Source: Candidatus Heimdallarchaeota archaeon
GTDB taxonomy: Archaea; Asgardarchaeota; Heimdallarchaeia; Heimdallarchaeales; Heimdallarchaeaceae
Assembly (NCBI GenBank): GCA_030608385.1
Contig: JAUWEG010000004.1
Coordinates: 1-48,699, forward strand
Direction: 5' to 3'
Length of the DNA: 48,699 nt
The notes beneath the pieces were generated by a model, which did no database searches, was not told where the DNA came from, and saw only the letters and a program-made list of their open reading frames with translations. Positions 16,093 to 23,962 of the stretch are shown one piece after another; position 1 is the first letter of the stretch; the number at the start of each line of letters is the position of its first letter. The translations under genes were made by a program, and so were the position numbers.

Positions 16093-16464
16093 TTGTCAAC
16101 TCAAAAAGTTATTTTTGTAGTAACTCATGGAGAAGAGTTCAAAGACAGATTGGAACCCCCTCTTCATTTAGCTACCTTAGCAGCTTTGCTCGAAGCAGAT
16201 GCTAAGATGATTTATACCATGGCAGCCGGTTTACTTCTGAAGAAAGGAGTACCTGACAAGCTAAAAGCAATTGGGAAAGAGAATACTCTTCTTGAAACCA
16301 TTCAGGAAGCAAAAGAAGCTGGAGTTAAAATATATGTCTGCAGTCCAGTTTTAGATATGTACAACCTTACTCGCGAAGATTTTATTGATGAAGTCGATGA
16401 TATTGTAGGTGGAATGTACTTAATGACAGAATCTTTAGAAGCTGACGTAACATATACTTTCTGA
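16093..16464 (+). CDS. DsrE-family protein (small)
   Basis: From TTG 16093, which follows GGTGG at 16084-16088, the product has 123 residues; the open frame begins earlier at GTG 16084, but the RBS favours the TTG. It has the DsrE alpha/beta pattern: KVIFVVTHGEE, LATLAALLEADAKMIYTMAAG, then VKIYVCSPVLDMYNL, where Cys occupies the active-site position, and a final strand after GGMYLMTESLEA. It is shorter than and only distantly like the preceding DsrE2. Likely a partner in the sulfur relay, perhaps a hetero-oligomer with its neighbour (inference). Confidence 0.8.
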   Translation: MSTQKVIFVVTHGEEFKDRLEPPLHLATLAALLEADAKMIYTMAAGLLLKKGVPDKLKAIGKENTLLETIQEAKEAGVKIYVCSPVLDMYNLTREDFIDEVDDIVGGMYLMTESLEADVTYTF

Positions 16465-16474
16465 GTTGATTACA

Positions 16475-16885
16475 ATGACCTCCCCTCTTTCTTCTTTTGA
16501 ATCTCAAGAAATTACATGCTTTGAAATTATCAAAGCAGCTTACGCGTTATCTGAAAATGAATTAGAAATTATGATGTGTATAAAGAACATCCAACCTGTT
16601 GATATAAAGGGAATTGCTGAAATCATCCCAAAAGACAGGGCTACAATCTCAAGATCTATACAGAGGTTGATGGGGATTGGTGTTGTTAGAAAAACAAAGA
16701 TAAACCTGGAGAGAGGAGGTTTCAAATATCTTTACTCCAGCATGTCTGTTGAAGAGCTTAAGACAAAATTAATGGAACTAATACACAGAATAAGCCACAA
16801 CATGAAAATTGCAATTTCTAATTTAACAGAGAAAAAATGTAAAGAAGTTTTCGAAGAAGTACGAACAAAATATTCGTCTAAATAG
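16475..16885 (+). CDS. Winged-helix transcriptional regulator (MarR/TrmB-like)
   Basis: The 136-residue protein starts at ATG 16475. A winged helix occupies about residues 18-85: helix SENELEIMMCIK, then DIKGIAEIIP, the recognition helix DRATISRSIQRLMGIGVV and a basic wing (RKTKINLERGGFKYLYS). A C-terminal helix (about 90-125) probably makes the dimer. It ends the sulfur operon and starts 11 bases after the DsrE-like stop, so local autoregulation is plausible. Candidate sites are the palindromes at 13880-13908. There are only two Cys, with no metal cluster pattern. Confidence 0.8.
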   Translation: MTSPLSSFESQEITCFEIIKAAYALSENELEIMMCIKNIQPVDIKGIAEIIPKDRATISRSIQRLMGIGVVRKTKINLERGGFKYLYSSMSVEELKTKLMELIHRISHNMKIAISNLTEKKCKEVFEEVRTKYSSK

Positions 16886-16945
16886 AACCAAGAAAGGCAT
16901 CTGTTTCAGAAATAGAAACTAAGTCCTTTTCCTTTCCTGCAAAGA

Positions 16946-16959
16946 TTTTTTTCCTTTTT
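16946..16959 (+). terminator. T-rich terminator of the sulfur operon
   Basis: Runs of seven and five T residues (16946-16952 and 16955-16959) lie about 60 bases after the last operon stop. Archaeal termination commonly uses such oligo-T tracts. Confidence 0.4.
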
Positions 16960-16987
16960 CTAAGAAAGGAACACAATCAATCTAATC

Positions 16988-17017
16988 TTTTGTCAATTTT
17001 CTAGAAGACTGACAAAA
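16988..17017. repeat. Inverted repeat in the convergent gap
   Basis: TTTTGTCA at 16988-16995 is repeated in reverse complement as TGACAAAA at 17010-17017, with a 14-base loop. It sits between two convergent genes, so it could form a hairpin in either 3' end. Confidence 0.45.
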
Positions 17018-17103
17018 ACCGAAGTTTTACCTTTTCTATAACATTTTTTTCAAGCAGATTCTGTAAGGATTTTCGAAAGGGATAATATAGATTAGCAAAG
17101 AGA

Positions 17104-18069
17104 TTAATTATAGAATGAAGATAGAGATTTAACAAGCCGCGCATGGAACTTGTTTCGTCTTGAGAAGGGGATATCTAGTTGATATCTTTTGGTAAACAAC
17201 TTCTGTAAATCCTTATAATCATTGTAATATTTTCCAATTACCCATTTTGCATGTTCTTCCAAGATTTGTTCATACTCTTCTTGGATAATCATTTCAATGA
17301 AATTGTCAAGATAGCTAGATTCTTCTGTAGCTATTTTCCTAACTTTAGAACTAACATTTCTTAAGCTGATTCCTCCCTTTATCTTCTGATCCTTGCCAAA
17401 GAAATATTGCACATTATGAACAAGGAATTTATTGCAACTTTTGTCTGAGTAAGTTATTAGTGAAAAGTCATAAGAGGCTTCAAAAGGAATAACTTTGTCG
17501 ATTAAACTTGAGAGCTCAAGAACACCCATTGCATCTAAATTTGGCAGAAGTGTAACTCTTGGTTCAATCATAGCTGCTACAACTATTTCTCTCAGCAGAG
17601 TTAAATCTATTTTTTCTAGAATTTTATTTTCCGTATTTTTGAATACTTCAGGAGAGATAATTTTATCCTCTTGATCAATTTCATCGAACAGCTGTGAAAG
17701 ATGAAGAGGAGAAGTGTAATAAAGTAAAGAATTGGTGTTATATTCTTCAGGAGAAATGACAAAACTGTGAGATAATGACTTTGGTCTTCCAAAGGGATCA
17801 AAACCATCACTTCTAACAAGCTTCACAATCACATTACCTGTTGTATGAGTATATTTAGACACATATTTTGTGTGTTGATGTTTTGTAGACAATTCAGGCA
17901 TGAAGACGATAGAATCCTTTGATAGTTCAGCAGGCAAATTTGAAATTGATATCTGATATCCTACTTCATCATCCCTTTTAGCTATAACCTGAAACATCTG
18001 TAGTACTGAATACAATGTTGAACTTAAAATTTTCTGTATTTCTGTTCTAAAGAAAACATTATTTCGCAA
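17104..18069 (-). CDS. Uncharacterised protein, possible GTPase-associated protein 1 N-terminal (GAP1-N) domain
   Basis: The protein has 321 residues. Residues about 40-130 read as a beta-rich domain with a 'GRPKSLSHSFVISPEEY' turn: a Gly-Arg-Pro loop, then a strand S-H-S-F-V-I. This resembles the 'GRPG-x-F-A-H-A-L-V' signature of GAP1-N domains, which in bacteria accompany GTPases in signalling or conflict systems. The rest (about 165-321) is mixed with helical stretches, one being EEYEQILEEHAKWVIGKYY. The likeness is by eye and could be chance. It is divergent from a TPR gene with about 30 bases between, so both promoters overlap. Confidence 0.4.
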   Translation of the reverse strand: MRNNVFFRTEIQKILSSTLYSVLQMFQVIAKRDDEVGYQISISNLPAELSKDSIVFMPELSTKHQHTKYVSKYTHTTGNVIVKLVRSDGFDPFGRPKSLSHSFVISPEEYNTNSLLYYTSPLHLSQLFDEIDQEDKIISPEVFKNTENKILEKIDLTLLREIVVAAMIEPRVTLLPNLDAMGVLELSSLIDKVIPFEASYDFSLITYSDKSCNKFLVHNVQYFFGKDQKIKGGISLRNVSSKVRKIATEESSYLDNFIEMIIQEEYEQILEEHAKWVIGKYYNDYKDLQKLFTKRYQLDIPFSRRNKFHARLVKSLSSFYN

Positions 18070-18102
18070 TATTCTTAAGGGAAGATTTCTGTTTAAATAT
18101 TG

Positions 18103-19137
18103 ATGCTTGAGGAAAATGATTTAAACGCTATCTTTGATGAAGTCGAAAGATTGATTGACCAAGACAAGATTGCTGAAGCTATTAAGCTCTTGGAGAAACA
18201 AGTTTCTCATTATGAAAATGAAGTTAAATTTCTAAATTTCATTGCAAAAATCTATCATCTAACTGGCAACTCACAACTTACTATCAATTATCTTAATCGG
18301 TCAATAGAAATCAATCCTGAAAATCTAGAAACATTAGAACTTCTAGGAGATGCATATTATAGTTTGAAGAACTGGAATCAAGCTCTCATTTCATGGAAGA
18401 AAATATGTGAATTAGATCCTAAACGATACCTTCTCTGGAACAAAATAGGAGATTTATATTATGAAATAGGGGAGTACGTTGATGCAACTAAGGCATTTAC
18501 AAACTTCCTTGAATATGAAGAAAATATATCTGTTTATAGTATTTTGTCAACCATTTACAAGAAGATGGGCAATGAAATTGAAAGCTGGAACAATCTAATG
18601 AAAGCTGAGCAACTCGACCCAAAAAACGAAAAAATTCTCATGCAAATTGGAGATACTTATTTAGATCTAGACAATTATGACCGAGCTGAAGATTATTTTC
18701 GATCAGTAACTAAAATCAATGAAGAGGACTTGCAGGCCTGGTTTCAACTAGGGAAGACCTTAGAAGCAAAACAAGAGTTTACTCAAGCAATAGATTCCTT
18801 CTCCAAAGTTATTGAATTGGATCCTGATAATGTACTAGGATTTTTTAATTTGGCAAATATCTATGCTTCCTTAGCTAATATCGAAGAGGCTATACGGTAT
18901 TATGAAGAGTGTTTAAGCAGGGATTCAACTTTCTTAGAAGCATCTATGTCACTTGCTTCTCTCTCCTGGGCATCGAAAGACTATGATAAAGCAAATGCCT
19001 ATCTAGAAGATGCATTGCGATATATCAAAACAGAAGCCAAATTATATAGAATGCTTGGAGATATCTCAGAAGATCTTGGAGAAGAAGAGAAGGCACTAGA
19101 TTATTGGGAAAAAGCACTAGAATTAGAAGAGGGATAA
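18103..19137 (+). CDS. TPR repeat protein
   Basis: This 344-residue protein starts at ATG 18103 (TTG 18100 adjoins it). It consists almost wholly of tetratricopeptide repeats: about nine 34-residue units with the usual W/L-G-Y-A-F-A-P pattern, for example SKVIELDPDNVLGFFNL and YEECLSRDSTFLEA. TPR arrays are scaffolds for protein binding; the partner is unknown. It runs on into the DUF123-like gene, overlapping it by 34 bases if the TTG start is used there. A similar TPR protein lies at 38204. Confidence 0.88.
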   Translation: MLEENDLNAIFDEVERLIDQDKIAEAIKLLEKQVSHYENEVKFLNFIAKIYHLTGNSQLTINYLNRSIEINPENLETLELLGDAYYSLKNWNQALISWKKICELDPKRYLLWNKIGDLYYEIGEYVDATKAFTNFLEYEENISVYSILSTIYKKMGNEIESWNNLMKAEQLDPKNEKILMQIGDTYLDLDNYDRAEDYFRSVTKINEEDLQAWFQLGKTLEAKQEFTQAIDSFSKVIELDPDNVLGFFNLANIYASLANIEEAIRYYEECLSRDSTFLEASMSLASLSWASKDYDKANAYLEDALRYIKTEAKLYRMLGDISEDLGEEEKALDYWEKALELEEG

Positions 19138-19541
19138 TTATTCTTACAGGTCCTCTGATAGAATTTACACAAGGGCTAAGTGGTACTTATCTATTATTTT
19201 TACATATTTCAGAAAATATTACAATTGATATTAGAGAAGAAGAAATTGAATTAGAAAGAGGGTTTTATATCTATGTGGGAAGTGCTTTTGGAGCTGGAGG
19301 TTTAACTTCACGTTTACATAGACATATTAGAAAACAAAAGAAGAAGCATTGGCATATTGATCAGGTAACAATGAGCAAAGCAAGTGATATTCTAGGTATT
19401 GCAGTTTCCATAAACCAGAAAAAGGAATGTGAAATATATCAAACCATAAATAAGCTAAACGAATTTTCACCAATTCAAGGATTTGGTAATAGTGATTGCA
19501 AAAACAAATGTGAAAGTCATTTTCTTAAGTTAATTGGGTGA
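19104..19541 (+). CDS. DUF123/Uri-type GIY-YIG-like nuclease domain protein
   Basis: The domain runs from about GTYLLFLHI to the C-terminus. It has the strand GFYIYVGSAFGAGGLTSRLHRHIR and then KKKHWHIDQV, which match the DUF123 family: a G-F-Y-x-Y-V-G-S-A strand, the conserved R-L-x-R-H helix and H-W-H-I-D. These proteins are related to GIY-YIG nucleases and are sometimes fused to endonuclease III in archaea; here it stands alone. Three Cys near the end (SDCKNKCESHF) may bind metal. The start is uncertain: TTG 19104 lies within the TPR gene, and no ATG is found before the domain. DNA repair is the usual suggestion for the family. Confidence 0.75.
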   Translation: MGKSTRIRRGIIILTGPLIEFTQGLSGTYLLFLHISENITIDIREEEIELERGFYIYVGSAFGAGGLTSRLHRHIRKQKKKHWHIDQVTMSKASDILGIAVSINQKKECEIYQTINKLNEFSPIQGFGNSDCKNKCESHFLKLIG

Positions 19542-20204
19542 ATTTGATAGTTCTATTTTCCTTTTTACAAGCAAACAACCTACTATGATTGCTATTGTGG
19601 AAACAAGACGATAATTTGTTATATTGGTCTCCACTAGTTCAGGATAAGTTAAAGTCTTGTTAATACCTTGGTGAGTTATTAAGATTTGATTCTCTGTAAC
19701 ATTAATAAATGAATAAAACGGAGATAGTATAAGTTCATCAGCATGTGTGACATCATACCATAGAGTGTAATTCCCTAAAGGTAAGGTCTCATTATAATAG
19801 TTTTCCACAAAGAAATTGATATAACTATTTTTTTCATCAATTCCTTCCTTGATTTTGATATATCCACCAGCAGCAAGGAAGATATAACTAATTCCAACTT
19901 CTAAAATTGGGTCAACAAAACTAGCATTTATTCGTGGAATAAAATATGGAAATGAACCTGAATAAACTGAAAATTCAGAATTATTATTGATAATCTCATA
20001 TATTATACTACAAGAGAATCCAGTAGATTCACCATATTTTAGATTTCCCAGTTCAGATTCTGGAGGCCAACTTAGATCTGTTATTCTTGTTTGAACAACA
20101 CTTAAATTTTCATACGTATATGAGAATGATTTGTTAGTTACTATTGGAATTATCAATATTAATGAAACTAGCAAAAAGCTAAATTTCGAAGAAAACTTCA
20201 TCAT
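19530..20204 (-). CDS. Secreted or membrane-anchored protein of unknown function
   Basis: ATG 20204 or 20201 gives about 224 residues with a signal peptide (FSFLLVSLILIIPIVT, about 8-23). An exported, strand-rich region with at least five N-x-S/T sites follows, and then a hydrophobic C-terminal helix (about 194-210, VSTIAIIVGCLLV) and a basic tail RK. So it is probably an extracellular domain held by one helix. I see no family motif. Its 3' end overlaps the DUF123 gene end by 12 bases. Confidence 0.6.
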   Translation of the reverse strand: MMKFSSKFSFLLVSLILIIPIVTNKSFSYTYENLSVVQTRITDLSWPPESELGNLKYGESTGFSCSIIYEIINNNSEFSVYSGSFPYFIPRINASFVDPILEVGISYIFLAAGGYIKIKEGIDEKNSYINFFVENYYNETLPLGNYTLWYDVTHADELILSPFYSFINVTENQILITHQGINKTLTYPELVETNITNYRLVSTIAIIVGCLLVKRKIELSNSPN

Positions 20205-20343
20205 ATATACAAGTAGTTTTGTGTATAAATTGGTTGTTATCAAAAATGAATGAAATAAAAACTGATAGTGATTAGTTAACAGCTATTGTAGTTTGTGCCA
20301 AAGTCATTTCTTTCTTATTGGTAAGATTAAAAATTCAAGAAGA

Positions 20344-20544
20344 TCACAAAAAAATATTAATGATTAAAAAGAAGAAACCAACACCTGCACCTACAAGAAT
20401 CGCGATGATCAAAATAATAAGAGAAATTTTCCAGTAATGTTTAATCCTAGAATTTAAGATCTTCAAAATTACTAGAAGAGCAAAAAATACTAAAATCACA
20501 GCTAATAATCCTACACCTAAGATCAACATTATAGGAGAATCCAT
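20344..20544 (-). CDS. Small two-helix membrane protein
   Basis: The 66-residue product has two hydrophobic helices (about 6-28 and 41-64) joined by a short basic loop (KILNSRIKHYWK). ATG 20544 follows an AT-rich stretch TTTAAATTTAATATT, a likely TATA region. The positive loop points to the cytosol. Small size makes it uncertain, but hydrophobic segments with a positive-inside pattern are not expected by chance. Function unknown. Confidence 0.45.
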   Translation of the reverse strand: MDSPIMLILGVGLLAVILVFFALLVILKILNSRIKHYWKISLIILIIAILVGAGVGFFFLIINIFL

Positions 20545-20595
20545 ATCAAAACAAACACTAGAATATTAAATTTAAACCTTTGTTATTTATATCTA

Positions 20596-21729
20596 TTATC
20601 TAAATAGGTGTTTATTTCCAATATTAACTTGATTGAGATGTTCTGACGCAATATCATAGCACTTTTCTGCATGCTCTAAGGATGTAAAAGGTAAATCAGA
20701 AAATTCAAAATGAGGATAGAAACCCAGCAATGAATAAGGAATGTCAGGATTAAAGCTAGAAATAAAAGAAGCTATTTTTTCTACTTCTTCTAAATCAATA
20801 TATCCTGGAACTAGCAGTGTAGTTGCGTTTAAAACAGGTAAATTGGGTCTTTCTTCAAAGAAATTCTTGGCAACAAACTCAAAGTTCTCTAGAACTTTTT
20901 TGTTATCCACTCCAGTTAGAGCTTTATGAACTTGAGGTGTCCATGCTTTTAGATCAAATTTAATATTCCCTCCCGATTGCAAAGATAATTGAGCAGCTTG
21001 TTCTATATATTTCTGATTTCCAAAACCGTTCCATTCCCAGCAGATTCTAGCTATTCTCTTTTCTGATTTAGCTATCTCAACGATTCTTCTTGACAGCTCT
21101 AAAGCAAAGTTGAATTGTGGTTCAGGAGAACCTCCAAAGAAACAAACACACGAAACCTTAGGATTATTTTTGAATGATGAAACTAATGTTTCAATTGATA
21201 CTTTTGAACCCATTTTCACATTTTTATGATTTTTGTTTTGACAAAATAAACAATCAAAGGAGCAGCCATAGAAAAATATTGAGAGATTATTATATCCTGA
21301 TTCTTTTCCATTCCTATAAGCATACTCGGGGTATCCATTTCCTGTTCCAGCAGGACAGAACCATGCTGCACAACAATTGCAAGGTAAAGGATCAAAATAA
21401 TAATCCAAAGTAGCTAAATTCTTAGTGGATAATGAAACATATTTCCCGTCCTTACTATATCTTAAACCACAATAACTGAGGTCATTATCAGAAAAACTAC
21501 ATTTATGATTACACAAATCACAAGAGAAGGAATCTCCCTTTGGAGGATAAAGTGGAAGAGAAAATTTTTCCCTTGCATGCAAATGTGCTAGTTCAATCAA
21601 ATCCTGAGATTCAGCTTCATATTTAGTAAGACATGATTTACAGACACCGAGGGAAGAAGAGATTATCTGTTGTTGATTGCAAATTGTGCAGGTTTGCTGA
21701 TGATGATGTCTTCTTGGTGGAACGAACAT
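20596..21729 (-). CDS. PflA-like radical SAM enzyme (COG1180 type), Cys-rich
   Basis: This 377-residue protein has the radical SAM cluster motif CSFDCLFC (Cys156, Cys160, Cys163) within FYGCSFDCLFCQN. It is followed by FFGGSPEPQ (about 198-206), matching the SAM-binding GGEP-type turn, and the long KFDLKAWTP strand near 258. The N-terminal 130 residues are Cys-rich: C14-x2-C17 with C30-x2-C33 form a zinc ribbon, C70, C73, C77 and C87 form a second cluster, and a CNCC...C patch follows (117-125). This layout matches archaeal members of the PflA/AMMECR1-neighbour radical SAM group; the substrate is not known. It is divergent from the membrane gene at 21814. Confidence 0.85.
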   Translation of the reverse strand: MFVPPRRHHHQQTCTICNQQQIISSSLGVCKSCLTKYEAESQDLIELAHLHAREKFSLPLYPPKGDSFSCDLCNHKCSFSDNDLSYCGLRYSKDGKYVSLSTKNLATLDYYFDPLPCNCCAAWFCPAGTGNGYPEYAYRNGKESGYNNLSIFFYGCSFDCLFCQNKNHKNVKMGSKVSIETLVSSFKNNPKVSCVCFFGGSPEPQFNFALELSRRIVEIAKSEKRIARICWEWNGFGNQKYIEQAAQLSLQSGGNIKFDLKAWTPQVHKALTGVDNKKVLENFEFVAKNFFEERPNLPVLNATTLLVPGYIDLEEVEKIASFISSFNPDIPYSLLGFYPHFEFSDLPFTSLEHAEKCYDIASEHLNQVNIGNKHLFR

Positions 21730-21792
21730 TTGATATTATACATAGGATTCTAAATAGTTAAGTTTACGCTTTTTAGAATAAAACTTATTTAT

Positions 21793-21812
21793 TCAACTGT
21801 CTTCACAGTTGA
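21793..21812 (+). promoter_or_regulatory. Perfect 8-base inverted repeat before a start codon
   Basis: TCAACTGT at 21793-21800 and ACAGTTGA at 21805-21812 are exact reverse complements around CTTC, ending just before ATG 21814. The site is also within the divergent promoter region shared with the radical SAM gene at 20596. It could be an operator or a 5' leader hairpin. Confidence 0.5.
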
Positions 21813-21813
21813 T

Positions 21814-22227
21814 ATGGCATTAAGTCCAAGTGTTCACATAATAATTGTGATAATAATTAACTCAGTTCTCTTTTACTTAGCTGCAGCAATAATGTGTTCA
21901 ATTATGTTTAGAAGAGAAGTAAAGAAATGGAGTTGGTTGAATTTAATAATGGCCGTAGTCGCTGCTCTTGCATGGGTATTCGGTGTGAATTTCAACTTTA
22001 TTGGAAGTGCAGGAGCTATTACTTTTGGAATAATCATATTTCTTATCTGCTGGATAATTTGGGTAGTAGGTGGAGGAATATCTGAAAGAAGAGCACTTTA
22101 CGCAACATTCGGTACAATGATAATTTGGTTTGCTCTAAGTTGGTTACTTCTGGTAATTCTTTATGCTTTCCAAGTTACTCTATTTAGTCCTTCAGACTTC
22201 CCAACCTTAATTGGATGGCTACCTTAA
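21814..22227 (+). CDS. Four-helix membrane protein of unknown function
   Basis: The 137-residue protein has four hydrophobic segments (about 9-27, 40-58, 62-83 and 95-125) separated by short charged turns (RREVKKW; SERRALY). I do not recognise a family. It is convergent with the radical SAM/SPASM gene, one base apart, and divergent from the other radical SAM gene, so its neighbourhood holds two radical SAM enzymes. No motif suggests a transporter. Confidence 0.6.
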   Translation: MALSPSVHIIIVIIINSVLFYLAAAIMCSIMFRREVKKWSWLNLIMAVVAALAWVFGVNFNFIGSAGAITFGIIIFLICWIIWVVGGGISERRALYATFGTMIIWFALSWLLLVILYAFQVTLFSPSDFPTLIGWLP

Positions 22228-22228
22228 T

Positions 22229-23668
22229 TCAACTAAAGAACTTCGAAAACTGATTAAAATCCAAGGGATAGTTCAATCTATTCCTCAATTTCCTTTCTTT
22301 GATAATTAAATCAAATAATTTTTTCCTACTCTCAATCAAATAAGAGATGAAAAATAGAGTTTCTTCTACAATATGCTTGTTAAAATCACATTCTATTTTA
22401 TTTGGATGAAGTAGATTTTGATCATTTAATTTAACAACCCAATCCATACAAGGACCACCACAATAACTTTGAATATAACAGACTGAACACTCTGTTTCTC
22501 TATAGTTGGGTATTTTTTTTCTCAATTTTTCAAGTGCATCTTGAATATTGAAGTCAGATATTTCAACAGATAAACCTTCAAAATCAGACAAACTTGAACA
22601 TGGAGATATTTCCAAAATCGAATTTATTGCATATGCAGTTTTCCCAGCAATGCATCTTTTATCCAGCTTCTGCCTTTCAATAATCCGATGAAAATATCGC
22701 ACAAAATAATCAGTTGGTCCGATTTTTTCAAAAAATGAAAGAAGATTTTCATCATCCAATGAGAGTAGTTTTTTAAATAGTTTAGAAATTTCCATCTTAA
22801 TATTGTTTAGAGTTTCTAATGTCCATGGATACTTGGAATTTATTTTAACTCTCACAGGTCTCAGAGAGATGTAATCAAAATAATTTGAGAATCTAGTGTA
22901 TATGTCATAGATATTTTTGATTTTTGAATGAATAGGTATGATCAAGTGTTTTTCAACATCTCTATTGAATTTCTCCATGTTTTGAACTACATTGTTAACT
23001 TGATTCTTGTTGTCTAAATCAATGGAAACAGTTAGATGCTTGTAATCATTGATAAAATCTACATACTCCTCTGTAGCTTGCATTAAATTTGTTGAAGGTA
23101 AAAAAAGGAATATTGAGAATTCGTATTGGTTCTTTATTTTATCTATAAAGCTTTTAATTCGCTTAAAAAGGTGAAAATTGAGTGTTAACTCCTCTGTAAA
23201 ACCAATAGAAAAGCCGATAGAATCTGAAAAGTTGTTTTCTTTCTTATAATCCAGAATAGGTAGAATTACTTTGCTTATATCTTCAAAATCTAATTTTGAA
23301 TTGTTCTTATTTCTTGCATCTTTTGCGTAACAGAACCAACAGTTCAAATTGCAGTCCAAAGATGGATTCACATAAATCTGAGTAATATCTGAATATTGAC
23401 AGGAATTATTTTCCTGGATACCTCCCTTAAATGGAACAAAGAAATTCAATTTTCTTAGGAGTTCAACATTTTCTTTTAATTTTTGCAAATAAGAATTATC
23501 AGATCTCAAAATTTTCTTCTCTAAAACTTGTAAATTCAGCTGTTGATTAATGAGATCCTTTGGAATTGAGTTTGGTTCCAAAATCCAGAAAATCTGAGTT
23601 GAACAATCTAACAATAGACATCTGTTTTTTTTGTTAATTATTCGAAAGCATGAATCATTTGAATGCAT
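22229..23668 (-). CDS. Radical SAM/SPASM enzyme, likely peptide or protein modifying
   Basis: ATG 23668 gives 479 residues; TTG starts at 23680 and 23677 are alternatives. The N-terminal 80 residues (CFRIINKKNRCLLLD...IFWIL, then helices) have the strand-helix pattern of a PqqD-like peptide-recognition domain (inference). The radical SAM motif is CNLNCWFC (Cys106, Cys110, Cys113). Near the C-terminus CSVCYIQSYCGGPC then IEC is a CX2CX5CX3CX19C set, and RCIAG...ISPC precedes it: the SPASM pattern for extra iron-sulfur clusters. SPASM enzymes mostly modify ribosomal peptides or proteins. A 61-residue Cys-ending peptide gene lies directly upstream and probably shares the mRNA. Confidence 0.82.
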   Translation of the reverse strand: MHSNDSCFRIINKKNRCLLLDCSTQIFWILEPNSIPKDLINQQLNLQVLEKKILRSDNSYLQKLKENVELLRKLNFFVPFKGGIQENNSCQYSDITQIYVNPSLDCNLNCWFCYAKDARNKNNSKLDFEDISKVILPILDYKKENNFSDSIGFSIGFTEELTLNFHLFKRIKSFIDKIKNQYEFSIFLFLPSTNLMQATEEYVDFINDYKHLTVSIDLDNKNQVNNVVQNMEKFNRDVEKHLIIPIHSKIKNIYDIYTRFSNYFDYISLRPVRVKINSKYPWTLETLNNIKMEISKLFKKLLSLDDENLLSFFEKIGPTDYFVRYFHRIIERQKLDKRCIAGKTAYAINSILEISPCSSLSDFEGLSVEISDFNIQDALEKLRKKIPNYRETECSVCYIQSYCGGPCMDWVVKLNDQNLLHPNKIECDFNKHIVEETLFFISYLIESRKKLFDLIIKERKLRNRLNYPLDFNQFSKFFS

Positions 23669-23673
23669 CTTTC

Positions 23674-23859
23674 TCAACAAACTGATTCGGATTCGGTTCT
23701 TTCATCATCACTCTGAAGGAAAGCAGCGATTTTATCAAGAGCATCTTCTTTCTTCAAAAATTTACCTAAAATAGTACCAGAAATTAAATTCTTGATTACC
23801 CACCAGTCCTCGTTGTCAAGGTAAATTTCATAATCTCCGCATTGTTCTCTTTCAGACAT
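23674..23859 (-). CDS. Small acidic Cys-ending protein, candidate substrate of the SPASM enzyme
   Basis: The 61-residue product starts at ATG 23859, and its stop lies 5 bases before the SPASM enzyme's ATG, so the two are probably coupled. The first 48 residues read as strands and a helix: YEIYLDNEDWWVIKNL, a turn SGTILGKFL, and the helix KKEDALDKIAAFL. The tail is acidic, SDDERTESESVC, ending in Cys61; Cys7 is the only other Cys. A folded leader followed by a short tail ending in a modifiable residue is the plan of some RiPP precursors. It could also be a helper domain that binds the enzyme. Both are inferences. Confidence 0.55.
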   Translation of the reverse strand: MSEREQCGDYEIYLDNEDWWVIKNLISGTILGKFLKKEDALDKIAAFLQSDDERTESESVC

Positions 23860-23887
23860 ACTCAGTCAACTAGTGATTTTAATATCT

Positions 23888-23897
23888 GTATAAATGG
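23888..23897 (-). promoter_or_regulatory. TATA box for the peptide/SPASM unit
   Basis: Minus-strand ATTTATAC lies at about 23888-23897, some 30 bases before ATG 23859, the usual distance for an archaeal promoter with a very short or absent leader. Positional evidence only. Confidence 0.4.
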
Positions 23898-23962
23898 TTT
23901 TCTTTTTCTCCTTTAGGATTATAATAATGCTTTAAAGTGAGAAAAAGAGATGTTCAGAAGTA

